From positions 27,501-91,500 of the forward strand of contig WEDG01003289.1 of the NCBI GenBank assembly GCA_017591395.1: a stretch of DNA of 64,000 nt, in the 5' to 3' direction. This stretch comes from Schistocephalus solidus. Its lineage: Eukaryota; Platyhelminthes; Cestoda; Diphyllobothriidea; Diphyllobothriidae. A program made the translations under genes and the position numbers. Positions 10,061 to 20,720 of this stretch are shown here, piece after piece; position 1 is the first letter of the stretch, and the number at the start of each line of letters is the position of its first letter. Under the pieces are notes generated by a model. It saw only the letters and a list, made by a program, of their open reading frames with translations. It searched no databases and was not told where the DNA came from.

Positions 10061-12854
10061 GAGTCGGACGTGGTGGCTGAAAAAGCTAAAAAGCCCTTCT
10101 ACGCAACCCGCACACATGACCTGGTCCCACTGCATGTACCAAGCTTTTGTGGGTGCAGTTCAGATCTCACGTGAGTGCCATAAAAGCCACAATAAGAGGA
10201 ATTCAAAGTCACAACTGCTCTGACATGACATGGACGCCACACTTAGACCTGATGCCCTTCTTCCATGAGTGTACTATTAGATTAATCTCCACTGCGTTCC
10301 CCACTTACCTGTAAATTGAATCCTCCGCTTAGAACGACTGATGGCAGCTCAACCGATGTGTCATGGTGGATGATTTACGTTAACTTAACGGAGTCAAACT
10401 GAAATGCGAACCACGTACACATCACCTCAGCACATTCAGTCGTTGGAATATAATTTTCCCTCATGGTAAACAAAGCAAATTTTCAGCTTTGAACCACCTT
10501 TGGAATCTCTTCCCTTCTTAGTTTTATACAAGCCTACCAGAAAGAAAACAACAGCTTACTTAAAGAGAGTTGGAATCAAACCAGTTTGTACAAGAACCGA
10601 CTAAATGTACTGACAGTAATGTAATTTTCCTAAAATCCTAGGAAGTTTTTGACTCTAAATCACAATCAGTTATGGGAATTTGGTTAGATCCATACGCAAT
10701 ATTTATAGCCCCTTCTCGTTTTACGTCCATAAAGCCTATTTTTAAAGTGACTATCAGTTTTGTGAATCCCAGTTTACCCTCTGCTGGCCTGTAGTTGTGA
10801 CATCCCACCTAAAATGGGGCTTAAATTGTGTCGAGCAAGTGTCTCAGGAAATTCTAGCTTGTAGCATTATAACCATGCATTCGAAACTTTTGAATAGTGG
10901 CGCGATCAAAAAATGCATTATAGCACAGTCTACTACGTAAAATTGCAGCGCCAAATCAAGCGTGTAGTCCTGTATATTACTCATTTACGGTACGCTAAGC
11001 TTCCCTTTTAATCCCCTCGGAAATAATTATGCAAAATTAGACTACCGCCGTTTAAATAAAGCTGTTTAGGATCACTCCGATATTTGAAATGAATGTATCA
11101 TTTGAAATCCATCACAGGGAACGCTGGGATACGCACTGATGAGCCGAGGACTTCGTAGGTGCATCATACAGTTGTACAAAATGGCAAAACACGCATGTCT
11201 GGGGTTGAGTTAGGAACTGCTTTGTTACTTTGGTAACTCATTCAATTTTGGATCATAGCTTCTCAAAGAAATCCCTTAACTTGTCTTTGCTGGACTTTTG
11301 AGCTCACTAGAGATCGGTGCCGCGTTTGAAAGCTTTGTAAAAAAATTGTATAACATAAACACAAGCACATTTTTCCTCGAGGACATGTAATGAAATCCAG
11401 GACGATCTCCATTGTATTTAAGTTTCAATGAAGTGAACAATTTCGTCAAATTTGTTTAAATCCCGATTTCCTCTACTCTCTTTCTATTGCTCGTCTTCCT
11501 CTGTTGTTGGAAGGAAGTCCTCAAATTTAAAGTTACGAGGAATAAGTATTTTAGACCGGATGTTAACCACCAAGCATTTGATCGAAAGCTCAGAAAAATA
11601 AGAATTTAGCCGGAAAGATTGACCTTCGGAAGTATTTTGCAACGTGAGAGCATCAGACAACAGAAAGCGAAAAGGCGCCCATTGAACGTGATTTGTTGTT
11701 TTTTTTATGAAAATGTTTTCCAAAGTCTGTGAAAGTATGGGTTAGTTTCATAAAATGTTGAGGAGCTCCCAAAACAGCACACTATTTATAATACACGACG
11801 TTGGAGGAACCAAAAAGTCCAAGAAGCCGGCAAGAGAGCTGAATGCCTGGTCAGACACGTGTTCCAAATTCGCTCTCTCAGTTGTCTTCGCCTTCCTATT
11901 GGGTCATAAGGACAGCGCCGAATTCCCATCCGCCACAGACCGCGGTAGTTCTCATGGTGAAGAGCGGATGCTGCGTGGATTGTAAGCGGTGAGGGAGAGG
12001 AGCTGTCTGCATTCTTTGGGGTTACTTGTCCATTCGTCTTCCGAGTTGCTTACTGACAGCACCAACCCCTTTTGCTTCCTCTAAAACGGACGGAATACCC
12101 CCCTAAATAGCCGCAACACTGCCAGTTGACCAGAGTGATTATTGGACGAGTGGGTTGGGCTACTTGTTGCAAATAATTTTATGCATTTGAATTTTTAGAT
12201 AGTTTTGCAGTGATGTTTAATAATTCAGGCAATTTTAAACACCACAGGCCTTCATTCACGACTATAATTTTCTTTTATCCACAAATATTCCACCGCGCAT
12301 ATAATGTTTAATTTCATCTAGAGCAGTTGCCACGCCGCTGCTAGGTGGAGACTGCCCTTATATTCCAGGGAAAGTGCCAAGAAAAAAACTTCCTTCCCTT
12401 TACTTGCCAGTTTTCAGGGGATTCAATTTACCAAAAATACTATTAGAAAAGTGATTTTGGCATGCTGCATTTGGGTACTCGAACGCCTTTACATGAACGG
12501 CGAAGAGGTAGGAACTACGCCCACTATGGACGAAATTCCGCTTTTAAAATGAACTCAGCAGATGTGGCTGTGAACTTTATTCCTCAAACGGCCACATACA
12601 TACACAACCCTACTTTACTAATATTCCTCGAGCTGAAAGCATGCATGAGGACTGCATTCGGTGGTTCATGAGTGTACGCACAAACACAAACTCGTGCATA
12701 TGGAAAAGCATGCTGCCATTGCCTGCATTCAGGGACTGATCTCAGTAAATTTGTTTTATTTGTTAGGAAATATTACTTTAGTGAGATAGTAATATTGATT
12801 AAAGTAGACGAGGATCATACTTTCCTCTCAGGTTTAAAACACCTTTTGTGGGGT
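10061..12854. other. Long stretch with no supported gene
   Basis: About 2.8 kb of AT-rich DNA. The frames at 11484-11723 (-), 11755-11985 (+) and 12462-12875 (+) are short and lack domains or splice support. No known repeat family of the window was recognised here. Confidence 0.4.
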
Positions 12855-12988
12855 GTTTCATGTGATTGTGCGTGACGTAAAGGCTGATGAGGAGAGGAGT
12901 GGTAATGTGGTATAGCCGGTGGTGTTCTACAGCAAGTTTTCATGGAAACGCATGGGACCTAATAGGCCCATGCGGTGGGGGAATGTTA
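12855..12988 (-). mobile_element. Tiny 3' fragment of the zinc-finger-tailed RTE-like element
   Basis: The minus strand reads TFPHRMGLLGPMRFHENLL, close to HRMGLLGHMRFHENL at the 3' end of the element at 29.4-32.4 kb. The flanking non-coding words (GGCTGATGAGGAGAG and AGTTTTCATGGAAACGCATG) also match. It is a severely 5'-truncated insertion. Confidence 0.7.
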
Positions 12989-13820
12989 TTCGTTACTTGA
13001 GCAATCTTGGCTATCGGAAAGACTATTTAAAGGTTTAAGTAAATGCTCGTATATTTTACCCCCTACCGCAATCTTTGGGCTTACCGGGATTGAAGAATGT
13101 TCCCAGTGTTAACTGCTTGAGGAAAAAATCATAATTCTATGTAAATTGCAACCTCAAGCCTCAACATTTACTGTGCTCACCTCAAGCGTCAAATCGGTAG
13201 GAACACAGATAGAAGATGGGTTTAACCAAGTCGACAGATACTGCCTCGTATTAAAAACTCTGTATAACTAAGCAAACACATAGACACGAAGAAGACCCCA
13301 CTATAGTCAGTTCCTTAAACCTAGCGTCGTCTTTTGTAGCAAGGTTGCATAATAAAGAAAAACCTCAGAGATGAAAATTAAGCAATAAAAAAAACTTATT
13401 TGCATTTACAAAATGGATACGACCATAAATAAACAGTACCCATTGCAATTGGAAAGTGGCTCCTACATTTATAAACATCTTAGAAACACGAAGATGCTCA
13501 GACTTACTGTCAGTCTATGTGATATTTATCGGTCTGTGGAGCAATTACGTGACGCTACTGACTATGCTTATTGAACGATTTTTTTCTACCACCATGACCA
13601 TTAATACTCAGAACAGACGGTTATGAAGCCCTTGTGGCAGTTCGCTCCCACGCGCGCCGTTATGTCCGCAGCTCTAGATGGAGGAATGTGGTTTACATGA
13701 TGGCCCGTATAGGCGCTGACTGACACCGTCAGACATACGCTCCTGCTGCGACTACCTGAGTCGCTGCTGCACCAGCCTCGCAAGAGTTTGAAACCAATGA
13801 ACGTGCATCATTTCATTGAT
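12989..13820. other. Unresolved stretch
   Basis: No gene or repeat can be supported; a 60-codon minus frame at 13601-13783 has no domain. Confidence 0.35.
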
Positions 13821-13824
13821 TGAT

Positions 13825-14095
13825 AGCATTGGGTTCGAATCCCAGGTGGTCCACACTTGGGATTTGGTATGACTGGCTGATGACGGTTAATAAACCAGAA
13901 ATGGCCATTACGGTTTCCCATGTCTTTTTCAGTTAACCTTATCAGCATATGCTACACATCGCTATGCGACCGCCTGCGAGGGCTCTAAAGTGAGCTCCAA
14001 GGCACAACGGAACATCCATGTTCCTTTACCACACCGGTGAGCCGCACACTATTATCATATTCCCGATCGCAACCGAAAAAACAATAGGCCCTTGG
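13825..14095 (+). repeat. SINE copy
   Basis: It retains the B-box-like GGTTCGAATCCCAGGTGG, the CTGGCTGATGACGG body and GGCACAACGGAACATCCATG in the tail. The tRNA-like head is truncated on its left. Confidence 0.75.
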
Positions 14096-14222
14096 CTCAA
14101 TGGTAGAGCTTTTCACTCAGTTAGCAAAGGTCATGGGTTAAAATCCCAGGTGGTCCACACTTGGGACTGGGTATGAATGGCTGATGACGGCTAATAATCC
14201 AGAAATGGCTATTTGGGTCTCC
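14090..14222 (+). repeat. SINE head and body, truncated into an RTE-like element
   Basis: The A-box-like TGGCTCAATGGTAGAGC, a decayed B box and the body words are present. The sequence stops at GGCTATTTGGGTCTCCG and continues directly as RT coding sequence of the next element. Confidence 0.75.
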
Positions 14223-16075
14223 GCGGAACAACCGACAAGAGCTTCGCTGCCCGCCAGCTACGAAAGAAGTACCAGGAGATACGAATCCACCTCTATAATA
14301 CCTTCGTGGATTTAACAAAAGCCTTTGAATCGGTGAATTGTGACGGACTTTGGAAATTCATGCAGAAATTTGACTGTCCTGAGCAGTTCAAGCACATGTT
14401 GCGTCATCTTCAGACAGGATGATGGCTCACGTCACTGACAATGGGTCGGTATCCGAGGCATTGGCAGTGACCAACACAGTGAAGCAGGGCTGCGTACTGG
14501 TCCGCATGATCTTCAGTCTCATGTTCTCTGCTGTGCTGATGGACGCCTACCATGATGAGCAGCCTGGGATCCGCATCGCCTACAGAACTGACGAACACCT
14601 TCTCAAAAGTTGGCGTATGCAGGCCTCAACGCGTGGGTCTAAGACTACAGTCCATGACTTTCTCTTCGTGGACGACTAGGCCCTTAACACCGTGACGGAG
14701 GAGGACATGCAAACTAGGATGGACCTCTTCGCCGCAGGCTGCGCCAATTTTGGATTAACAATCAGTACAACCAAAACGATGGTCATGCACCAGCCGCAAC
14801 CCAGCATGGAATACAATGCTCCCCGAATAAATATCAACGATGCTCAACTCAAAAATGTGGAAACCTTTGCTTATCTGGGAATTACGCTGCCACGCAACAC
14901 GAGAATCGACGATGAGTGCGCCCAACGGATCTCAAAAGCCAGTCAGGCCTTCGGGCAGCTACATTTCTCCGTGTGGAATCACCAAGGTATTAACATGAAA
15001 ACCAAACTGAAGATATACAGGGCCATCGTCTTGACGACACTCCTTTATGGAGCGGAGACCTGGAAAATCTACTCGAACCAAGCCAGGAAGCTGAATCACT
15101 TCCATAACAGCTGCCCCTGCAGAATACTGAAGCTGAGATGGCAAGACATTATTCCGGATTTGGATGCCGTGGAGCGGACCGGAATCCTCAGCACCCACGC
15201 CATGCTGAGGCAAGTGCAACTGCGATGGAGCGGACACCTGGTAAGAATGGATGACGAGCGACTACCCAAATGACTTTTCTTTGAAGATGTCTCTACGGGT
15301 GTGCACCGACAGGGAGTTCGAAAACGACGCTACAAGGACACTTTTAAGAAATATTTGAAGCAACTGCAGATCAACCCGGTGACCTGGGAGGACCTCATCC
15401 AGGATAGATCGGTATGGAGAAGATCCATGAAGATGGGTACAGCAAACTATGAGGCCAACCTGAGCGCCGCGTGCGAATAAGCCTGATCGGACATCTTCGA
15501 ACTCGATGCAACAACAATCCCACAACCTCATTTTCTGCCACACCTGCCTCAGACCCCTCGACGATGACCACCCCAACCACTGATACCCCACCACCCACGA
15601 TCACCCACACCATCTTCCCTCATCCACCTCTAGCGCCGATTACGGCGACGAACACCACTTGCCCCACTCCCACCACCTCAGTAGCCACCTCCAACTACCT
15701 GCTACCTCCAACACCACCACCGCCACCAGTATTAGCGATGGGGACTCGGTACTAACCTGTAGTCATTGCGATCACACATTCACATCATACATCGGCCCTT
15801 GCGTTCACCTGGGAATCCATCGCACAGAGACTGACGAACCAGTGGCAAGAGTACCAACATACACCAACATACACCCGCTGCACCCAAATCAACTGTCCGC
15901 ACTGCCCACGCACATTCACACACCACATGGGCCTGTAAGGTCAAATTCGTTTCTACGAAAACCTGCGGTAGAACACCGCCAGCTATACCACAACACTACA
16001 TCTCTCTTCATCAGCCACTGCCCCTCACATGATCACACGCAACACAAAAAAACATGCTCTCAGTCCGCATAGTTG
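14218..16075 (+). mobile_element. RTE-like LINE, 5' truncated, with zinc-finger-like tail
   Basis: The element enters in the middle of its reverse transcriptase. Visible parts are RGTTDKSFAARQL, then VDLTKAFESVNCDGLW (motif A), the VKQGCVL block, then FLFVDD (the motif C site, normally FADD) at 14665-14676, followed at once by a TAG stop. The frame 14692-15273 continues with the thumb region (YLGITLPRNTRID, YGAETWKIYSNQARKL, LRWSGHLVRMDDERLPK). A Thr/Pro-rich linker and a C2H2-like segment (CSHC...HLGIH) follow near 15760-15830. At least three stops or shifts make it a pseudo-element. A second copy lies on the minus strand at 29.4-32.4 kb. Confidence 0.85.
14692..15273 (+). pseudogene. Reverse transcriptase C-terminal part of the RTE-like element
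   Basis: This 193-codon frame starts just after the stop that follows the FVDD site. It covers the end of the palm and the thumb/connection region, ending LVRMDDERLPK. In the minus-strand copy the same stretch reads LVKLDNNRLPK, which shows family identity. The polypeptide cannot act alone, since motifs A to C lie upstream in another frame. Confidence 0.8.
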
Positions 16076-16129
16076 ATTAAGAAGCAAGTATGATCCTCGG
16101 CTCCTTCTCCATGTTGCTCACCTGTTACA

Positions 16130-16590
16130 TGTGTGATCTGAGCTTGAGAATATAATGGGGCGATAAGCGCCGTGGGTTGGAAGATTGCCAACGGACAATT
16201 ACACTCAGACGTCGCAGTCATTCCAATGTGTGTTGTGTGGAGTGCCTGACAGGTGGTCTGAGAGTCAGGCTGCGATGGCTCTCTCTTGACGTAACCTCCG
16301 GCACTCTCACACACGTGAGCTGTGAGCCATGCAACCACCTGTTGTGTAAAATCATGGTGCTTGTGTAGGGAGGACCACGTCGTGTACATAGAACGCGTAG
16401 ACGAGGTCACCGGCAGCTGTACCCAACGTGTGTTTTCTTTGGAGTGGCTGACTGGCGGACTGAGAGTCAGGCTGCAATAGCTCCTTCTTAATGCGGTCTT
16501 TATTGCCCTCCCACTCCGTGGGATCCGAGCCAGGTGTGGTAGCACCCTCAGGGGCAGCTCCGGCCGCGCCAGCCACGTATGTCTTCTCCC
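16130..16590 (+). repeat. Family A repeat, left-hand module
   Basis: This module contains twice a block around CTGAGAGTCAGGCTGC (near 16258 and 16463), each preceded by a GTGGAGTG...GACTGG-like stretch. The same block is at 28060-28090 in the 28 kb copy, followed by CACTCCCACTCCGTGGGATC in both. It leads directly into the G-rich units. Confidence 0.6.
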
Positions 16591-17117
16591 GCCTGCGGTC
16601 TTCTTGACTCTGTCATGACACCGGGCTCAGGTGGGGGAGGAGGAGAAAGTGCAGTAGCTGCAGCGCATGGCTATTATCACTTAAAACGTATCCACGTGCA
16701 AGTCACCGTCCCTGCACTAACCTTGTGTGGAGCATACGGTGGACTACAACCGTCGAACTGTCGTGTGTGACAGGAGTGCCCCCTAAACAGGCCACGTGGT
16801 AGATGCGTTGGACCAACGTGGAGGCAACATCAAGGCACGGCAGGCGTTATTGGGGTTGACAGATGCCGAACATGGGGGATGTGGTGGCACGCGTAGGGGC
16901 GGTTAGAGCATCGAGGCCCCGGCCGCGCCAGCCACATGTACCCTCTCCCAACTCCGGTCTTATTGACTCTGTTTTGATACTGGGCATAGGTGGGGGAGGA
17001 GGAGAGAGTGCGGTAGATGCAGCGCAAATCTACTATCATTTTAAACTAAATCACGCGCAAGTCACCGTACCTGCATCACCCTGCTGTGGAGCATACGGTG
17101 GACCTCGTCGAAATTGA
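16590..17117 (+). repeat. Family A repeat, tandem pair of units
   Basis: Two units lie in tandem; the AGGTGGGGGAGGAGGAG words are 359 bases apart (16629 and 16988). Each has the frame that translates to DAAQIYYHFKLNHAQVTVP or a close variant (16579-16770 and 16863-17117). The orientation is opposite to the pair at 2.2-2.8 kb. Confidence 0.7.
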
Positions 17118-17372
17118 CGGTCAAACAATCGCGTGTGTAATTAAGTCTGACCATGGATACGGGTGCGTAAAGACTGCCAACTGTCGCTCACGGCCACTTC
17201 GTACACAAAACGACAACAGAGGCAACTTCGGCGTAAAAACAAACTGGATAGACGTTCGCCTTTGATGAGCTTGTGAGCCGCCACCTTTGGACTCTAAGCT
17301 CTCCGACGGTACAGAGTGCGAGTGACCCGCCACCTGCATTCCAAAGTCCTGTTAGGAGGGTTTCCGGATAAG

Positions 17373-17376
<4 letters not shown>
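17118..17376. other. Unresolved stretch left of the AT repeat
   Basis: A 72-codon minus-strand frame (17121-17339) has no domain and may be part of the family A element. Confidence 0.3.

Positions 17377-17438
<62 letters not shown>
17377..17438. repeat. (AT)n microsatellite
   Basis: About 31 uninterrupted TA/AT dinucleotides. It is self-complementary, so it can form a cruciform, and it is likely length-variable. Confidence 0.97.
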
Positions 17439-17441
<3 letters not shown>

Positions 17442-18415
17442 GTTGAATAAGAGGTCGAGCAATTTTAGGAGGTCATTAATTTCTGCTTACTTCGTCGCAT
17501 ATGATTTGATCAAAATTCCTGAATGTTAATTAATTTCACGAATGAAGAAGAAAGTTGGAATTCCAGGTTTGATTAGGAGTTAGAGAGTAGGCTAAAAGAG
17601 GGCCGAAAGCAATTGTTTCTTTTTTTAAGTTTAAAACTCCTATAGGAGCTCATTGGCAGATAAAACAACATTGTTAGTGGGTTTAAGGGTAGGGTTAGAA
17701 TTTGGATTTGAATATTAGTTTAAATTAGCTTATGAAGGCACGCCTATGGTGTCCTATGGTGAACACAGATGCCAGGCATACCATGTGGCGCTGGGTTAAC
17801 CGTGGCTCCCAGGCTTATTACTCCCTTAAATTTATTCCTTCTTTCATTTTTTACAAGTGGCTGTTAAATTGTTATGCTTCTGTTTGGTTCTTAATAGATG
17901 ATTTTTTTATTCGTTGGCAGTTTTCTTGTTTTTAAGTTGATTTCGCTTTGTCGACTGCCTACGATGAGGATACTCAACAATTCCGTTTTTTCATATTGAT
18001 TACAATTACACGCTCGAATTTTCACTAGCCGATAGTGAACTTAAACAAAAATAATGAATTAAATGCTATTTTTGTCTTTCTTCTTCACGGAGTATGCTGT
18101 CTACCACATCCTTTAGCCCCATACAGACAACACCTATTACCACCATTCCCACATTACAGGCGTCGTTTTTATAATTTTATGAGTGGGGCTACACAAAATA
18201 TCGTTATCGGGATAAATAAATTTGAAAAGCTCCACTTGCTGGTGAGCGAGAAGGCCTCACGAATATTAACGTCATTTTTCTGTTATAGCCAACACAACAA
18301 CTCAGGGACTGTAAAAATTACGGCAAAAAATACCTACAGTAGCCGGCCTATCTCGTACTATTTTATTTGCAATTTTTTAATGTATTCACAAAGAGAATTG
18401 AAGTTTTAATATGGA
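17439..18415. other. Unresolved AT-rich stretch
   Basis: The 124-codon frame at 18035-18409 (+) is the longest here. It has no domain, no conserved motif and a composition like the background, so no gene is called. Confidence 0.35.
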
Positions 18416-18419
18416 TTAT

Positions 18420-18850
18420 CCTGCAGCGTACTTCTCAAGATATTTCAGCAAGAACGGGATACCGGCTTTTGAATAAGCTGCATTCTGATCGCCTGCAGAA
18501 ACTATTCGCGTGACAAAATGACGACGGTATCTTTCTTTTCGATCACCTTATAAACTAAAACATAATTTATCGTAGACATAGCCATAGATTCTTTATGATA
18601 GTCAGCTGGTAGCAAATTATGACTTCAACTTTTTTGCCTCATGAAGTGGTTTCTTTTGGATTCAAAATTTTTTATTCTCGAAAAGTTTTGATCCGGAGCT
18701 GTAATTGAACTTTCGCCCAGAGTTTAAAAACCACCGGTTGTATACGTTTCATGTATATATGAAGGGACACGGACAGTAACTTTTACAGGCAATGAAAATG
18801 TGCATACATACGATGTACCCACTCTGAATATTTTAACAAGAATCGAAGCT
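18420..18850 (+). repeat. Family R copy, diverged
   Basis: It starts CTGCAGCGTACTTCTCAAG with ATATTTCAGCAAGAACG and ATACCGGCTTTTGAATAAGC, matching the start of the family R copies at 565 and 62865. Similarity fades after about 300-400 bases. Confidence 0.5.
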
Positions 18851-19090
18851 GCTGACAACAAGAAAAAATAATTTTGGGTTTTTTAATCTGACGGGTGCTT
18901 TTTCGAGATGGCAACAGGTTTCGAATTGTACTTTTTTCACAAAAATTACACATTAAAATTTACCATGGAAAAAACAACCTGATTGACTTCTCACCTGATG
19001 TTTAACATGTCGTCATCAATCTTATGAGACAAAAAATCATAATGTTACGCAATATCGGAAAATTTATTAGAGAATACATTTGACCATTAT
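18851..19090. other. Unresolved AT-rich spacer
   Basis: Nothing recognisable lies between a family R copy and the SINE cluster. Confidence 0.3.
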
Positions 19091-19094
19091 GATG

Positions 19095-19375
19095 GAGTGA
19101 CGCTTACCGATCAAGTTACGGGACAAGCTGGTCTCGTTGTGCCTTGGAGCTCACTCAAGAGCCCTCGAAGACAGTCGCATAACAACTAGGGACATATGCA
19201 GATAAGGCAGTACCGACAAAGACAAGGGAGACCGGAATGGCCATTTCTGGCTTATTAACCATCATCAGCCAGTCATACCCAATCCCAAGTGTGGCACACC
19301 TGGGATTCGAACCCGCGACCTTTGGTAAAGGAGTCGAACGCTCTACCATTGAGCCACGGGCCGTTGTTTTGTCGG
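19095..19375 (-). repeat. SINE copy 1 of the inverted cluster
   Basis: This is a well-preserved minus copy. Its tRNA-like head occupies 19292-19362 with an A-box-like GGCTCAATGGTAGAGCG and a B-box-like GGGTTCGAATCCCAGG. These are the two internal RNA polymerase III promoter elements expected of a tRNA-derived SINE. The body has the GACTGGCTGATGATGG and AAGCCAGAAATGGCC words, and the tail lies to the left. Confidence 0.85.
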
Positions 19376-19600
19376 CTGTGATCGGGATATGAGGATTATG
19401 TGCGGCTCACCAGTGTGTTTAAGGAATATGTATGTTACGTTGTGTCCTGGAGATCACTGTAGAGCCCACGCAGGCGGTCGCATAGCGACGTGTAGCATAT
19501 GCTGATAAGGTAAAACAAAAAATATAAGGGAAACCGGAATGGCCATTTCTGGCTTATTAGCCGTCATTAGCCAGTCATACCCAATCCCAAGTGTGGCACA
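19376..19600 (-). repeat. SINE copy 2 of the inverted cluster
   Basis: Minus copy with the tail near 19400-19500 and a body at 19530-19595 that reads in plus as GGCTTATTAGCCGTCATTAG. The head is cut short at the centre of the inverted cluster. Confidence 0.8.
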
Positions 19601-19890
19601 CCTAGTAGAGCGTTCGACTCAAATATCAAAGGTCGCATGTTTGAATCCCAGGTGTGCCAAACTTGGGATTGGGTATGACTGGCTGATGACGGCTAATAAG
19701 CCAGAAATGGCCATTCCGGTCTCCCTTGTCTTTGTCGGTTCCATTCCATCATATGCTACACGTCGCTATGCGACCGCCTGCGAGGGCTCTTGTCTGAGCT
19801 CCAGGGCACAACGGAACATGCATGTTCCTTAAGCAGATCGGTGAGCCCCACACTATCATCATATTCCCGATCACAACCGACAAACCAACG
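19601..19890 (+). repeat. SINE copy 3 of the inverted cluster
   Basis: Plus copy with a partial head (TAGAGCGTTCGACTCAAATA), a B box, body and complete tail ending near CCGATCACAACCGACAAACC. Confidence 0.85.
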
Positions 19891-20062
19891 AGCCCGAGGC
19901 TCAATGGTAGAGCGTTCGACTTAAATACCAAAGGTCGCGGGTTCGAATCCCAGGTGTGCCCCACTTAGGATTGGGTATGACTAGCTGATGACAGCTAATA
20001 AGCCAGAAATGGCTATTCCGGTCTCCCTTGTCTTTGTCGGTTCCATTCCATATATATATATA
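19891..20062 (+). repeat. SINE copy 4 of the inverted cluster
   Basis: Head with the A-box-like AGGCTCAATGGTAGAGCG and the B-box-like GGGTTCGAATCCCAGG, then the body. It breaks off at a short (TA)n stretch at about 20051-20064. Confidence 0.85.
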
Positions 20063-20335
20063 TGGTAGAAGCACGCTCATTGATTGATAAATAAATACGC
20101 TCAAGGGCTCAATCTAGAATCCAACACGCATTTGAACAGCAACTGATATTATAGGCAACTTGAGATTACCAAACAAGACAAGGAAGACTGGAATGACCAT
20201 TTACATAAAGCGAGTTAAAAAGCGCAAGCCTAGTTTCTGTTGCATACACTAGATAGCCTATCTCAGGAAATGTCAACCAAAATTCTAAAACGCGTTTCTG
20301 ATTCGAAAAAAGTTATTTTATTTGTAATAAGTATC
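20063..20335. other. Unresolved spacer
   Basis: AT-rich DNA with a further weak SINE-like snippet near 20170-20205 (AGACTGGAATGACCATTT). Confidence 0.3.
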
Positions 20336-20337
20336 AT

Positions 20338-20720
20338 CACGCAGTCTAATGCCGAGATATTCCATTCACTTTAGGATGTCGGCTTTTGAACGAGCCTTCA
20401 CCCAGCTATCTGCAAAAACAATAATTTCACCAACGAGGACTAAGTAGTGTGCATGTTTCTCAAGGATTTTCGACACCATTACCTATGCAAATATATTTTA
20501 TCGAAAACATGTGTCAAATATTCTTTCTTTTTGTGGCAAATATGTTCCATGTCTTATGCAAAATTTCCACTCGTAAAACACCATATCTGTCCATTTATTA
20601 ACGCTGCTTGCAAAGTATAAAATACGGTGCATATCTAATGTAAATATTATGAGAATATGCGATGTTTTCCACAAAGCGTAGAAAATGCGTGATTTTATTG
20701 GATTGCACATATACAGCATG
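20338..20720 (+). repeat. Family R copy, diverged
   Basis: The start CGCAGTCTAATGCCGAGATA, then GGATGTCGGCTTTTGAACGA, TCTCAAGGATTTTCGAC and CAAATATATTTTATCGAAAA follow the same order as in the other family R copies. Confidence 0.55.

Noticed and set aside
18035..18409. 124-codon plus-strand frame as a host gene
   Set aside because: No domain, no codon or composition contrast with the surroundings, no splice support.
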